A program made the position numbers and the translations under genes. Source: Alphaproteobacteria bacterium (GTDB lineage Bacteria; Pseudomonadota; Alphaproteobacteria; Sphingomonadales; Emcibacteraceae). From it: DNA of 64,000 bases. Positions 35,798 to 44,140 of this stretch are shown in pieces (the stretch's first letter is position 1; each line of letters starts with the position of its first letter). The notes under the pieces were generated by a model that was not told the origin of the DNA, did no database searches, and saw only the letters and a list, made by a program, of their open reading frames with translations. The stretch lies in the NCBI GenBank assembly GCA_030428615.1, contig JAUIDN010000001.1, forward strand, positions 124,001 to 188,000. Reading direction: 5' to 3'.

Positions 35798-38212
35798 ATG
35801 TTTCGTAAAATTGTTTTATTTGCAACTTTGATACTTTCACTGGTCAGCGTTGCTTCTGCTCAAGTCCAACAGACCAAAGGAACTTTTGTCGACAAGTTCA
35901 GACAACTTGATGAAATTCTGCCAACCGCAAATAATTACCGCACCGCGGGCGGTGAGCCTGGGCATGAATATTGGCAGCAACGTGCCGATTATGTGATCAA
36001 CGTCACTCTTGACGAAGAACGCCACCGTATCGAGGGCGATGTTCAAATCACCTATCACAACAACTCGCCTGACACGATGCGTTTTTTATGGATTCAGTTG
36101 GACCAGAACCGGTTTAATGAAAACAGTATGATGAATAAAACCGAAACCTTCAATGCCCCGGCATCGCTGAAGGGCTTTGATGGTGACCCCGCACGACTGA
36201 GCCTTGGCCATCTTCGACGCATGCAGCTACAGGAAGACCGCCAATTCGGTTTCGAAATAAACAGTGTCCAATCGGGTGGCCGTGATCTTAAATTCACCGT
36301 TGTCGGCACCAAAATGCGTGTTGATCTTCCAACACCGCTTGCGTCCGGTTCCGATGTGACCTTTACCGTTGATTACGCTTTCAACATCATCGAAAGCGAC
36401 GTCATGGGGGGCCGCGGCGGATACGAGCATTTCCCGGATGACGAAATTGAAGGTGGGGGCTATATTTACGAAATGTCCCAATGGTATCCACGCATGGGAG
36501 CTTATACCGATTACGAAGCCTGGACCGCTAAAGAATTTCTTGGTAGTGGTGAATTTACGCAGGAATTTGGCAATTTTGATGTCACGTTGACGGTTCCCGC
36601 CGATCATGTGGTTGCCTCAACCGGTGTGCTTCAAAATGCGGATGATGTATTGACACAGGAACAGCAGGATCGCCTGGAACAGGCAAAAACAGCTGATCGC
36701 CCCGTGTTTATCGTCACACCACAGGAAGCCTTGGAAAACGAAAAAAAAGGTACAAGCGATAACAAAACCTGGCACTTCAAAGCAGAAAATGTCCGCGATT
36801 TTGCATGGGCTGCTTCACGCAAATTTGCCTGGGACGCCAAAGGCTATAATCAGGGCGGTGCCGTAAATCCATTTGTTATGGCCATGTCCTATTTTCCGAA
36901 AGAAGGTGGTGAGCTTTGGGAAAAATATTCAACGGAAGTCGTTATCCACACGCTGGAGGTTTATTCGCGTTTTACGTTTGATTACCCCTACCCAGTGGCT
37001 TTGTCTGTAAACGGTCCTGTCGGCGGTATGGAATATCCTATGATCACCTTCAACGGGCCCCGTACCATTTTGCATGATGACGGCACAAGAACCTACACCG
37101 CCGCCGAAAAAGAATTTCTGATCGGCGTTGTGATTCACGAAATCGGCCATATGTATTTCCCGATGACCGTTAATTCCGATGAACGTCAATGGACCTGGAT
37201 GGACGAAGGTCTGAACAGTTATCTCGATAGTGTCGGCGGCCGCGAATGGGATTATAATATGGGATCAACCGAACCGTCTGATGTCATTGATTACATGAAA
37301 TCAGAAAATCAGGTGCCCATCATGACGCAGTCAGACAGCGTTCTGCGGCTTGGCCCAAATGCTTATACCAAACCCGCAGTGTCACTGAATATCCTGCGGG
37401 AAACCATCCTTGGCAGAGAATTATTTGATTTCGCATTCAAGGAATATTCACGCCGCTGGATGTTCAAGCGCCCAACCCCGTCTGATTTCTTCCGCACCAT
37501 GGAAGAAGCATCGGGCGTCGATCTCGACTGGTTCTTCCGTGGCTGGTATTATACAACGGATCACGTGGATATCTCCCTTGATCACATTTATCAGATGCGC
37601 CTTGATACCAAGGATCCGGATATTGATTTTAACAGACGCCGGGACGAATTTAACCAGAAGCCACCTTCCCTTTACATAACACGGAACAAGGAGGAAGGCA
37701 TGAAATCCTGGGTGGAACGTAATCCGGATGTGCGTGACTTCCATGATGAAAATGATCAGTTCACCGTCACCAATAAGGAAAGAAACGAATATACCGACTT
37801 CCTGAAGGGGTTGGATGAACGTGAAAGACGGGAATTCACCCGCGCCGTCGAAGAAGACAAGAATTATTATGTTCTTGAATTTTCGAACAAAGGCGGGTTG
37901 GTGATGCCGATCCTGCTTGAATTTACCTACACTGACGGGTCAACGGAATTCATGAATATTCCGGCTGAAATCTGGCGCCGAAATCATATGCGTGTACAGA
38001 AACTGTTTGTACTTGATAAAGAAATTGAAAAAGTAACCATTGATCCACGTTGGGAAACAGCGGATGTCGATATTGAAAACAATCATTATCCCCGCCGCAT
38101 CATTCCAAGCCGGATTGAAGCTTACAAACAATCTCCGCGTAAAGGTCTTAAACGCCGTGACATTATGCACGACATCAAGACCGAATTGAAAAAGGAAGAT
38201 GACGACAACTAA
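35798..38212 (+). CDS. M1 family metallopeptidase, exported
   Basis: The 804-residue protein has a signal peptide ending near SVASAQ, an N-terminal beta domain, and an M1 catalytic domain with the GGMEYP exopeptidase motif and HEIGH-x18-E zinc site (H447, E448, H451, E470). The long C-terminal part is rich in charged residues. Such periplasmic M1 peptidases are common in Bacteroidota and some marine proteobacteria and digest peptides. Its stop overlaps the ATG of the next gene by one base, so the two are coupled. Confidence 0.93.
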   Translation: MFRKIVLFATLILSLVSVASAQVQQTKGTFVDKFRQLDEILPTANNYRTAGGEPGHEYWQQRADYVINVTLDEERHRIEGDVQITYHNNSPDTMRFLWIQLDQNRFNENSMMNKTETFNAPASLKGFDGDPARLSLGHLRRMQLQEDRQFGFEINSVQSGGRDLKFTVVGTKMRVDLPTPLASGSDVTFTVDYAFNIIESDVMGGRGGYEHFPDDEIEGGGYIYEMSQWYPRMGAYTDYEAWTAKEFLGSGEFTQEFGNFDVTLTVPADHVVASTGVLQNADDVLTQEQQDRLEQAKTADRPVFIVTPQEALENEKKGTSDNKTWHFKAENVRDFAWAASRKFAWDAKGYNQGGAVNPFVMAMSYFPKEGGELWEKYSTEVVIHTLEVYSRFTFDYPYPVALSVNGPVGGMEYPMITFNGPRTILHDDGTRTYTAAEKEFLIGVVIHEIGHMYFPMTVNSDERQWTWMDEGLNSYLDSVGGREWDYNMGSTEPSDVIDYMKSENQVPIMTQSDSVLRLGPNAYTKPAVSLNILRETILGRELFDFAFKEYSRRWMFKRPTPSDFFRTMEEASGVDLDWFFRGWYYTTDHVDISLDHIYQMRLDTKDPDIDFNRRRDEFNQKPPSLYITRNKEEGMKSWVERNPDVRDFHDENDQFTVTNKERNEYTDFLKGLDERERREFTRAVEEDKNYYVLEFSNKGGLVMPILLEFTYTDGSTEFMNIPAEIWRRNHMRVQKLFVLDKEIEKVTIDPRWETADVDIENNHYPRRIIPSRIEAYKQSPRKGLKRRDIMHDIKTELKKEDDDN

Positions 38213-38724
38213 TGAGAAAATATTTCTTAGTCTTCCTCGCAATCATCATGACGGGCGCGCTTGGCGCGCCCGTTTTTGCCCATCAGCAGCGCGCTGCTAT
38301 CACAAAGGTACTGTTTAACAAAAATACCGGAAATCTTGAAGTGATGCACCGGTTTTACCTGCATGATACGGAACATGCCGTACAGATGCTGTTCGATAAG
38401 AAAGCGGATATCAGAAATTCCGCCGATACGCAGGAATTATTTGCAAACTACGTCTCAAAACGGTTTGCCATCAAGCCATTAAATGGGGATGAATTAAAAC
38501 TTCGCCTCGTTGGTTACGAAATCGAACGCATCTATTTCTGGGTTTACCAGGAAGTTGAAGCCCCCGAAAATATCGAAGGACTGACCATGATCCACAACGC
38601 GCTTCGCGATATCTGGACCGATCAGATTAATACGGTCAATGTTGAAGGCCGCGGCGACCTTCGAACCGCAACATTTGAAGGTGATGTGGAAATTTTGTCT
38701 GTTGAATTTAACCACGAGCAGTAA
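38212..38724 (+). CDS. Exported DUF6702-like protein, partner of the M1 peptidase
   Basis: The 170-residue protein has a signal peptide (YFLVFLAIIMTGALGAPVFA), then AHQQRAAITKVLFNKNTGNLEVMHRFYLHDTEHAV (given here as a region, residues 22-58) and a beta-rich remainder. This N-terminus, a His after the cleavage site and an HRFYLHD segment, matches the DUF6702 type as I recall it. The function is unknown. The one-base overlap with the M1 peptidase gene suggests a shared role in the periplasm or membrane. Confidence 0.7.
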   Translation: MRKYFLVFLAIIMTGALGAPVFAHQQRAAITKVLFNKNTGNLEVMHRFYLHDTEHAVQMLFDKKADIRNSADTQELFANYVSKRFAIKPLNGDELKLRLVGYEIERIYFWVYQEVEAPENIEGLTMIHNALRDIWTDQINTVNVEGRGDLRTATFEGDVEILSVEFNHEQ

Positions 38725-38826
38725 AAACCTGCAAACGAAATTAAAGCTCTGATCGCACCCTTTTTTAATCTTTACAAGTGCGACACATCCGCTAAACAGT
38801 ATCATCAGAAAAATTCAGGATTTATC

Positions 38827-39390
38827 ATGACTATAAAAGACACCCTCCTTGTCCGCGCCGACCATAAATGTGAATTGTGCGGCGCCACAGACACCCTTGA
38901 GGTGGCCCCGGTCGGCCCCACATCCGATGACAGCGCAGAGCAGTCAATCCTGCTGTGTGCGACATGCCGCGATCCCGAAAATGCCGGTGAACATCACTGG
39001 CGCTGTCTATCCGACAGTATGTGGACCCCCGTTCCTGCCGTGCAGGTGATGGCATGGCGGCAGCTCAATGCCCTGCGCGACGAAGCCTGGGCCCGGGAAT
39101 TGGCGGATATGCTTTATCTGGATGATGAAACGCTTGAATGGGCCAAAGCAGGCGCAGTAAGCGCCGATGATGACGTATTAAAGCATGTGGACAGCAACGG
39201 TGCCCTTCTCAGCGCCGGTGATACTGTGGTGCTGATCAAGGACTTAAATGTCAAAGGCGCAAATTTTACCGCCAAACGCGGGACCCCTGTCAGAAACATA
39301 TCCCTTGACCTGAATAATGAAAAACATATCGAAGGCCGTGTCGAAGGACAGCAAATAGTGATCCTGACCGAATTTGTGAAGAAAAAATAA
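38827..39390 (+). CDS. PhnA-like zinc-ribbon protein
   Basis: The 187-residue protein has an N-terminal zinc ribbon (CELCGA at the start and LLCATCRD later) and the C-terminal PhnA domain (VDSNGALLSAGDTVVLIKDL, then GTPVRNISL and VILTEFVKKK). PhnA/YjdM proteins were first linked to phosphonoacetate use but are not the hydrolase itself; their role is unclear. It stands alone with its own start region. Confidence 0.88.
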   Translation: MTIKDTLLVRADHKCELCGATDTLEVAPVGPTSDDSAEQSILLCATCRDPENAGEHHWRCLSDSMWTPVPAVQVMAWRQLNALRDEAWARELADMLYLDDETLEWAKAGAVSADDDVLKHVDSNGALLSAGDTVVLIKDLNVKGANFTAKRGTPVRNISLDLNNEKHIEGRVEGQQIVILTEFVKKK

Positions 39391-39505
39391 CCCACACAGA
39401 CAGAAAGCCCTTCAACGGGGCGATACATTCTCCGTAACATCAGAATAATGGGTATATTAACAATTACCCTTCATAACGGCCTTCGGGATCAGTATGATAT
39501 TTACG

Positions 39506-39739
39506 CTACGCCGCGCTATCGCGGGTCGACGCTTCATTGAGCCTTTCCTTCCCAATTTCATCCTTTCGATTAAAAAAAATCCCCTGAGCGACACTCAGAG
39601 GATTAACGGGTTCTATTTCTGATTTAAGTTCCGGAATATACCTGATTTCCGGAAAGATGGTCTGGCTGCGAAGCACACGGGCCCGCCACTCCTTAAAACT
39701 GAGGTGCTGTTCATTCACCCCTCGTCTTACAACATCCAT
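39506..39739 (-). CDS. Small hypothetical protein with an intrinsic terminator inside the frame
   Basis: The 77-residue frame starts at 39739 behind a GAGG site and is Arg/Glu-rich in its first half (KEWRARVLRSQ), with no signal peptide or family that I recognise. A strong hairpin with an 8-T run lies inside the frame (39571-39604), so most transcripts would end before the stop codon. Either translation of the last 50 or so bases is rare or only the first part is real. Moderate to low confidence. Confidence 0.45.
   Translation of the reverse strand: MDVVRRGVNEQHLSFKEWRARVLRSQTIFPEIRYIPELKSEIEPVNPLSVAQGIFFNRKDEIGKERLNEASTRDSAA
39571..39604 (-). terminator. Intrinsic terminator within the small 39506-39739 frame
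   Basis: On the minus strand AATCCTCTGAG and CTCAGGGGATT pair over 11 positions (one mismatch) around a 5-base loop, followed by eight Ts (39572-39579). Confidence 0.8.
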
Positions 39740-39852
39740 TTGTTACCTCTTCATTTGGATATCTACTGGTATGGGATATATAACAACCATCTGTTACAAG
39801 CATATGACAATAGAGAATTTCTGTCAAAAATCCGAAAGGTTATCCACTATAG

Positions 39853-39885
39853 AAAAAAGATCACCCTTAAAAAACAAGGGTGATC
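39853..39885 (-). terminator. Intrinsic terminator of the 39944-40123 small gene
   Basis: On the minus strand GATCACCCTT and AAGGGTGATC form a perfect 10-base stem with a 7-base loop, followed by TTTTTT. It lies about 60 bases after the small gene's stop. Confidence 0.88.
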
Positions 39886-39943
39886 CGAAAGTTCACGTTT
39901 TTGATAATATGACTTAGGTTGTTATTTGAATTATTCAAACGGA

Positions 39944-40123
39944 TTATTTAAAATAGAGTTTCTCAATCAGATGCTGATATTCCTCTATTGACATTTTATC
40001 GGATATTTCAACCTGCTCGCTCCCACTATTGTTTTTTCTCATTAGCAGATCCTGTTGATCATTCTGATTGAAATAATGAAATAAGTCCGGTTCCCCCTTT
40101 TTCCCCTGCTCTCCCTGTTGCAT
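39944..40123 (-). CDS. Small hypothetical protein, 59 residues
   Basis: The frame runs from ATG 40123 to TAA 39944-39946 and has its own terminator. The product starts MQQGEQGKKGEPDLFHYF, has a polar Asn/Gln-rich middle and a C-terminal amphipathic helix (SIEEYQHLIEKLYFK). I know no family. The matched terminator and the clean helix at the end support a real gene, perhaps an adaptor or regulator. Confidence 0.55.
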   Translation of the reverse strand: MQQGEQGKKGEPDLFHYFNQNDQQDLLMRKNNSGSEQVEISDKMSIEEYQHLIEKLYFK

Positions 40124-40210
40124 TTTCGCTCATCCAAAATTCGATCAAAAGTCGGTAACCTTCATACAATCATTTTATTTATTAGAAAATTGAAATTTTT
40201 TTGATATTAT

Positions 40211-40227
40211 TATTTAAATATTAAATA
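40211..40227. promoter_or_regulatory. AT-rich inverted repeat before the LysR gene
   Basis: TATTTAA and TTAAATA flank three bases, 19 bases upstream of the LysR start. Low sequence complexity makes this weak as an operator. Confidence 0.25.
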
Positions 40228-40245
40228 GGTAAATAAGGGCCAAAA

Positions 40246-41100
40246 ATGGACATTACCCAAATCAAATCCTTCATCGCAGTGGCAAATACGGGAAGCTTTA
40301 TTGCCGCCGCCGACAAGGTTTGCGTTACCCAATCTACCGTCAGCATCCGAATTAAAAACCTTGAAGTCGAGCTTGGCACAAAACTGTTTGAACGCAGCAA
40401 ACAGGGCGCGCACCTGACCATCGCCGGAAAACAGTTTTTAAACCACGCCGTTTCAATGGTCAAAACCTGGGATGAGGCCCGCCTTTCAATCGGAGTCGGT
40501 GACAAAATGGAATCCGTCCTGCGTATCGGTGGTCAGGTCAGCCTCTGGGATGGTCTTCTGCTTAAACTTCTGCCCTGGATGCGGGATCATGCACCGGAAA
40601 TCGCCATTCGCACCGAAATGGGTTATTCCCCTGACCTGATGCAAAAACTGACCGATGGATCCCTTGATATTGCCATCATGTACCGTCCTGAATTACGCCC
40701 GGGATATAATGTGAAGCAGATATTCAATGAAGAACTCATACTGGTGTCCACCCTGACGGAAGATGAAGCCGTTTTTGAACATGATTATGTGTTCGTAAAC
40801 TGGGGACCGGAATTTCTGGGTGATCATGCCCTTAACTTTCCGGATATCAAACTGCCGCGTGTGTCGCTTGACCTTGGGACAATCGGTATTGAATATCTTC
40901 TGATGTCACCATCAAGCGGCTATTTCCCCAAACGGATTGCCGAACCCCTTCTTCAGGAAGGAAAAATGCGGTTGATAGAATGGGCGCCAAAATTCTCCTA
41001 TCCCGCCTATCTTGTTTATTCGCAGAATGTAAACGAAAATATCATTAAAAATATTTTCAGGGGAATTGAAGAAGTTATCGGCCCTCTCGCGCCCGGTTAA
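40246..41100 (+). CDS. LysR family transcriptional regulator
   Basis: The 284-residue protein has an N-terminal winged helix (ITQIKSFIAVANTGSFIAAADKVCVTQSTVSIRIKNLE as residues 3-41, a classical LysR recognition region), followed by FERSKQGAHLTIAG and a type 2 periplasmic-binding effector domain. No metabolic gene is adjacent and both neighbours are convergent small or hypothetical genes, so the target is unknown. Confidence 0.93.
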   Translation: MDITQIKSFIAVANTGSFIAAADKVCVTQSTVSIRIKNLEVELGTKLFERSKQGAHLTIAGKQFLNHAVSMVKTWDEARLSIGVGDKMESVLRIGGQVSLWDGLLLKLLPWMRDHAPEIAIRTEMGYSPDLMQKLTDGSLDIAIMYRPELRPGYNVKQIFNEELILVSTLTEDEAVFEHDYVFVNWGPEFLGDHALNFPDIKLPRVSLDLGTIGIEYLLMSPSSGYFPKRIAEPLLQEGKMRLIEWAPKFSYPAYLVYSQNVNENIIKNIFRGIEEVIGPLAPG

Positions 41101-41196
41101 CCCGCGCCCCAAAATAAAGAAGCCGCCCTTCGGTATTGAGGAAACAAATACCAAAGGACGACTAGCTTTTCCGCAAACGCGCTTAAAATCTGTTAT

Positions 41197-41394
41197 TCAA
41201 TATTCATTGACGTATTTTTGAAACGCCCGGTTATAGCGATCACTTGGTCCGGCGACTCTTTTGCCTTTTTTCATTCGCACGCGTTCTTCAACAAGATCGA
41301 AATAATAATCATCGTCGAAGTCCGCATAATCATAGGCATCGATCGTTTCATAAAGCTCAGTATCCGGTACGAGGTTTTTTCTATAATGCTTCAT
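41197..41394 (-). CDS. Small acidic, tyrosine-rich hypothetical protein
   Basis: From the ATG at 41394 the frame codes for 65 residues: a basic start (MKHYRKN), a stretch very rich in Asp and Tyr (YDYADFDDDYYFDLVEE), then a basic KKGKRVAGPSDRYNRAF segment. GGAG lies seven bases before this ATG, while the in-frame ATG at 41400 would be too close to it. It diverges from the RimB-RimK gene. I recognise no family; the composition suggests a binding or regulatory peptide. Confidence 0.6.
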   Translation of the reverse strand: MKHYRKNLVPDTELYETIDAYDYADFDDDYYFDLVEERVRMKKGKRVAGPSDRYNRAFQKYVNEY

Positions 41395-41602
41395 AATCAT
41401 ACTCCATTTAAAAATTATGGCCTCAACAGCTTTTATGGTACATAAATTTATCTATTTGAAAAGCGAATTTTTTCTATGTTTTATATTTAATAATTCAATA
41501 TTTTTAACACTTAATTTACATCTGCCTTTTTCCTCGCGTAATATGTTTGACAGCTTTTGACCTTTGGCTCTAAATACATAAAAAAATATAGTAGGGTTCT
41601 TT

Positions 41603-42979
41603 ATGGATAATTTCTCTGTTGGTTGGGAAGAATGGCTTTCCCTCCCCGAACTTGGTCTTCCGGCGTTAAAGGCAAAGACAGATACGGGTGCGCGAACATC
41701 CGCCCTGCATGCTTTTGCGATACAGCCTTTTGGCAGCGAGGAAAAACCCTTTGTCCGTTTCGGCGTTCATCCAGTTCCTGATAACCCGGAAATTGAGGTC
41801 TTTTGTTCCGCGCCCGTGATTGACCGGCGCTTGATCACCTCATCAAACGGTCAAACTGAACTCCGTTATGTGATAAAAACCCCGGTAACGATTGGGGAGC
41901 GCACATGGGATATTGAAATAACACTGACCAACCGCGAAAATATGGCTTACCGCATGCTGCTTGGCCGCAGTGCGCTTGAGGAAATTGCCGTCCAGCCGAC
42001 AGTAAGTTTTGTTCAGCCGGAACTCGGTTTCGATGTTTATAAAAAAATTGCCCGCCGCAAATCGGTCAAACGCCCGCTTCGCATCGGTATCCTGACGCGG
42101 GAGCCGGATAATTATTCCACCCGCCGCATCATCGAAGAAGCGGAAAAAAACAATCATGTGGTGGACCTGATCGATACAAGCCGCTGTTATCTTAATATTC
42201 AAAGCCATAACCCCGATGTTCATTATGACGGCAAGGCGCTGCCTTTTTATGATGCAATCGTCCCGCGTATTGGCGCGTCGCTCACCTTTTACGGCATGGC
42301 CGTCGTCCGCCAATTCGAAGCGATGGGCACCTATTGCCTGAACAGCGCCAATGCCATCGGCGCTTCGCGTGACAAGCTTGCCGCCCATCAGATCCTTGCC
42401 CGGCACCGCATTCCGATGCCGACAACGGCCTTTGCCAATTCACCGAAGGATACAAACAGCCTGCTTAATCTGGTTGGTGGCTCACCGACGGTCTTAAAAC
42501 TGCTGCAAAGCACGCAGGGGCGTGGCGTGGTGCTGGCACCTACAAAAAAGGCCGGTGAAGCGGTCATCAGCGCCTTTCAGAATCTGGACGCCAACTTCAT
42601 CGCCCAGGAATTCGTCAAGGAAGCGGCCGGGGCCGATCTGCGCCTTTTTGTTGTCGGCCGCCGCGTGGTTGGCGCCATGATGCGCATCGCCGACGAAGGT
42701 GAATTCAGGGCCAACCTCCATGCCGGCGGCAGCGCGAAGAAAGTCACCCTGACCGCTGACGAAAAAAAGATCGCCATCAAATCGGCCAAGGTTCTTGGCC
42801 TGACCGTGGCGGGGGTTGATCTGATCCGCACGGATACCGGCTCAAAAGTGCTTGAAGTCAACAGCTCCCCCGGGCTTGAGGGCATTGAAAAAATATCAAG
42901 GAAAAATGTCGCAGAACGCATCATCGCCCATATCGAAAAAAATGTCCCCTCCACCATCCGTCAGGGTAAGGGACGGTGA
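41603..42979 (+). CDS. Fusion of a retropepsin-like (RimB) domain with a RimK-type ATP-grasp glutamate ligase
   Basis: The 458-residue protein begins with a domain of the 'ATP-dependent zinc protease' family (about residues 1-140), now seen as retropepsin-like, with the DTGA motif at D27-A30 (KTDTGARTSALHA). A RimK ATP-grasp domain follows (about 155-450): RIGILTREPDNYS, PRIGASLTFYG, PTVLKLLQSTQGRGV, FVKEAAGADLRLFVVG and the metal site VLEVNSSPGLEGIEK. RimK adds glutamates to the C-terminus of ribosomal protein S6 and RimB modulates this. Here both are in one chain. Targets are inferred. Confidence 0.9.
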   Translation: MDNFSVGWEEWLSLPELGLPALKAKTDTGARTSALHAFAIQPFGSEEKPFVRFGVHPVPDNPEIEVFCSAPVIDRRLITSSNGQTELRYVIKTPVTIGERTWDIEITLTNRENMAYRMLLGRSALEEIAVQPTVSFVQPELGFDVYKKIARRKSVKRPLRIGILTREPDNYSTRRIIEEAEKNNHVVDLIDTSRCYLNIQSHNPDVHYDGKALPFYDAIVPRIGASLTFYGMAVVRQFEAMGTYCLNSANAIGASRDKLAAHQILARHRIPMPTTAFANSPKDTNSLLNLVGGSPTVLKLLQSTQGRGVVLAPTKKAGEAVISAFQNLDANFIAQEFVKEAAGADLRLFVVGRRVVGAMMRIADEGEFRANLHAGGSAKKVTLTADEKKIAIKSAKVLGLTVAGVDLIRTDTGSKVLEVNSSPGLEGIEKISRKNVAERIIAHIEKNVPSTIRQGKGR

Positions 42980-43159
42980 TGTGATCTCTTTTGAGTACCA
43001 ACGGAAGTGTTGGTTATTCACGACAGGCGCTTAAAATTACAGACATCAAATTATCAAATATCGTAAACGTTTTAGTTTCTATTTCATTTATCTAAATTTA
43101 CATTCTACGTGTCGTATGATATAGGTTTATCCTCAGCGAAGATCGAATTTGGGGGGTAG

Positions 43160-44140
43160 ATGAGCGATTACATAAAGAAAAACAAACAATACTCTATTGA
43201 AAGAATTGCAGAGTTTAGTGATCAATTACAAGATATATTTGACAGTAAGTATTCAAATAAAATTTGTATTTATGCCACTGGATCATATGCAAGATATGAA
43301 GCCAATGAGCACTCAGATTTAGATGTATTTATTGCTATCTCCGATAAAGGTAAAGATACAAAAAAGCTTACAAAAATTCAAGAAAGTGAAATAATAAGCG
43401 GTTTAGAAAATATGAGAGTGAATTCAAATTTGCAAGAATTCACGGATGGGGGAGATTATTTATCCTTTCACACAGCCAGTGATTTAATTGGAAACTTAGG
43501 CAACACAAAGGATGACTTTGAGAATACTTTTACTGCTAGAATGCTTCTACTATTGGAGAGCAAGCCCTTATATGGAGAGGATAATTATTATCAACTTATG
43601 AGAAAAATTACTGATGCTTATTTTAATGATTTTCATAGCCATGTTGATAATTTTATTCCCGTATTCTTAGTGAATGACATTTTAAGGTTCTGGCGAACCC
43701 TTTGTCTAAACTATGAGAGCAAAAGAAGCTATAGAGAAGACAACAAACAAGCTCGCGGAAAGGGACACCTACAGAATCTAAAACTCAAGTTCAGCCGCCT
43801 ATTGATTTGTTTTGCCACGATAGGGTATTTGGCAAAACAGGGGCAAGGATTAAAGAAAGATGACTTAATTGACATGATCAAACTACCACCACAAGCCAGG
43901 TTTTCTGCTTCGATACAAGATAACGAAGAGTTTCAACTTATGTTCAAACGAGCAATGGTACTCTATGAGACATTTATGAAAAGTATGGATGCTACATCAG
44001 ATGAAATTAGTGACTGGATAATGAACAAGAATCACAGAGGTTTAGCATTTAAAGATGCTAAGGAATTTGGTGATATAATTTACAAAATCGTATTTTCTCT
44101 AGCAGAACAATCCAAAGTGGAAAGGTTTTTGGTAGTTTGA
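43160..44140 (+). CDS. Polymerase-beta-type nucleotidyltransferase protein, AT-rich
   Basis: The 326-residue protein has an N-terminal nucleotidyltransferase core: CIYATGSYARYEANEHSDLD gives GS (41-42) and the two catalytic Asp residues (D53, D55), with a third acid perhaps D96 or D99. The rest is helical, with a basic patch (KRSYREDNKQARGKG, about 196-210) and FSRLLICFATIGYL. It resembles no protein whose substrate I can name. One sample line (43201-43260) has 15 G+C in 60, far below neighbours, so it was probably acquired. A GGGGGG purine stretch precedes the ATG. It overlaps the 2H phosphoesterase gene by one base. Confidence 0.82.
   Translation: MSDYIKKNKQYSIERIAEFSDQLQDIFDSKYSNKICIYATGSYARYEANEHSDLDVFIAISDKGKDTKKLTKIQESEIISGLENMRVNSNLQEFTDGGDYLSFHTASDLIGNLGNTKDDFENTFTARMLLLLESKPLYGEDNYYQLMRKITDAYFNDFHSHVDNFIPVFLVNDILRFWRTLCLNYESKRSYREDNKQARGKGHLQNLKLKFSRLLICFATIGYLAKQGQGLKKDDLIDMIKLPPQARFSASIQDNEEFQLMFKRAMVLYETFMKSMDATSDEISDWIMNKNHRGLAFKDAKEFGDIIYKIVFSLAEQSKVERFLVV

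Noticed and set aside
41115-41160. Inverted repeat after the LysR gene as terminator
   Set aside because: The arms pair with mismatches and lack a T-run in either direction.
41843-42406. Open frame on the minus strand opposite the RimB-RimK gene
   Set aside because: Shadow of a well-supported gene; no family features or start context.
42997-43014. ACCAAC/GTTGGT hairpin after the RimK fusion as terminator
   Set aside because: Only six pairs and no T-run follows; too weak to call.
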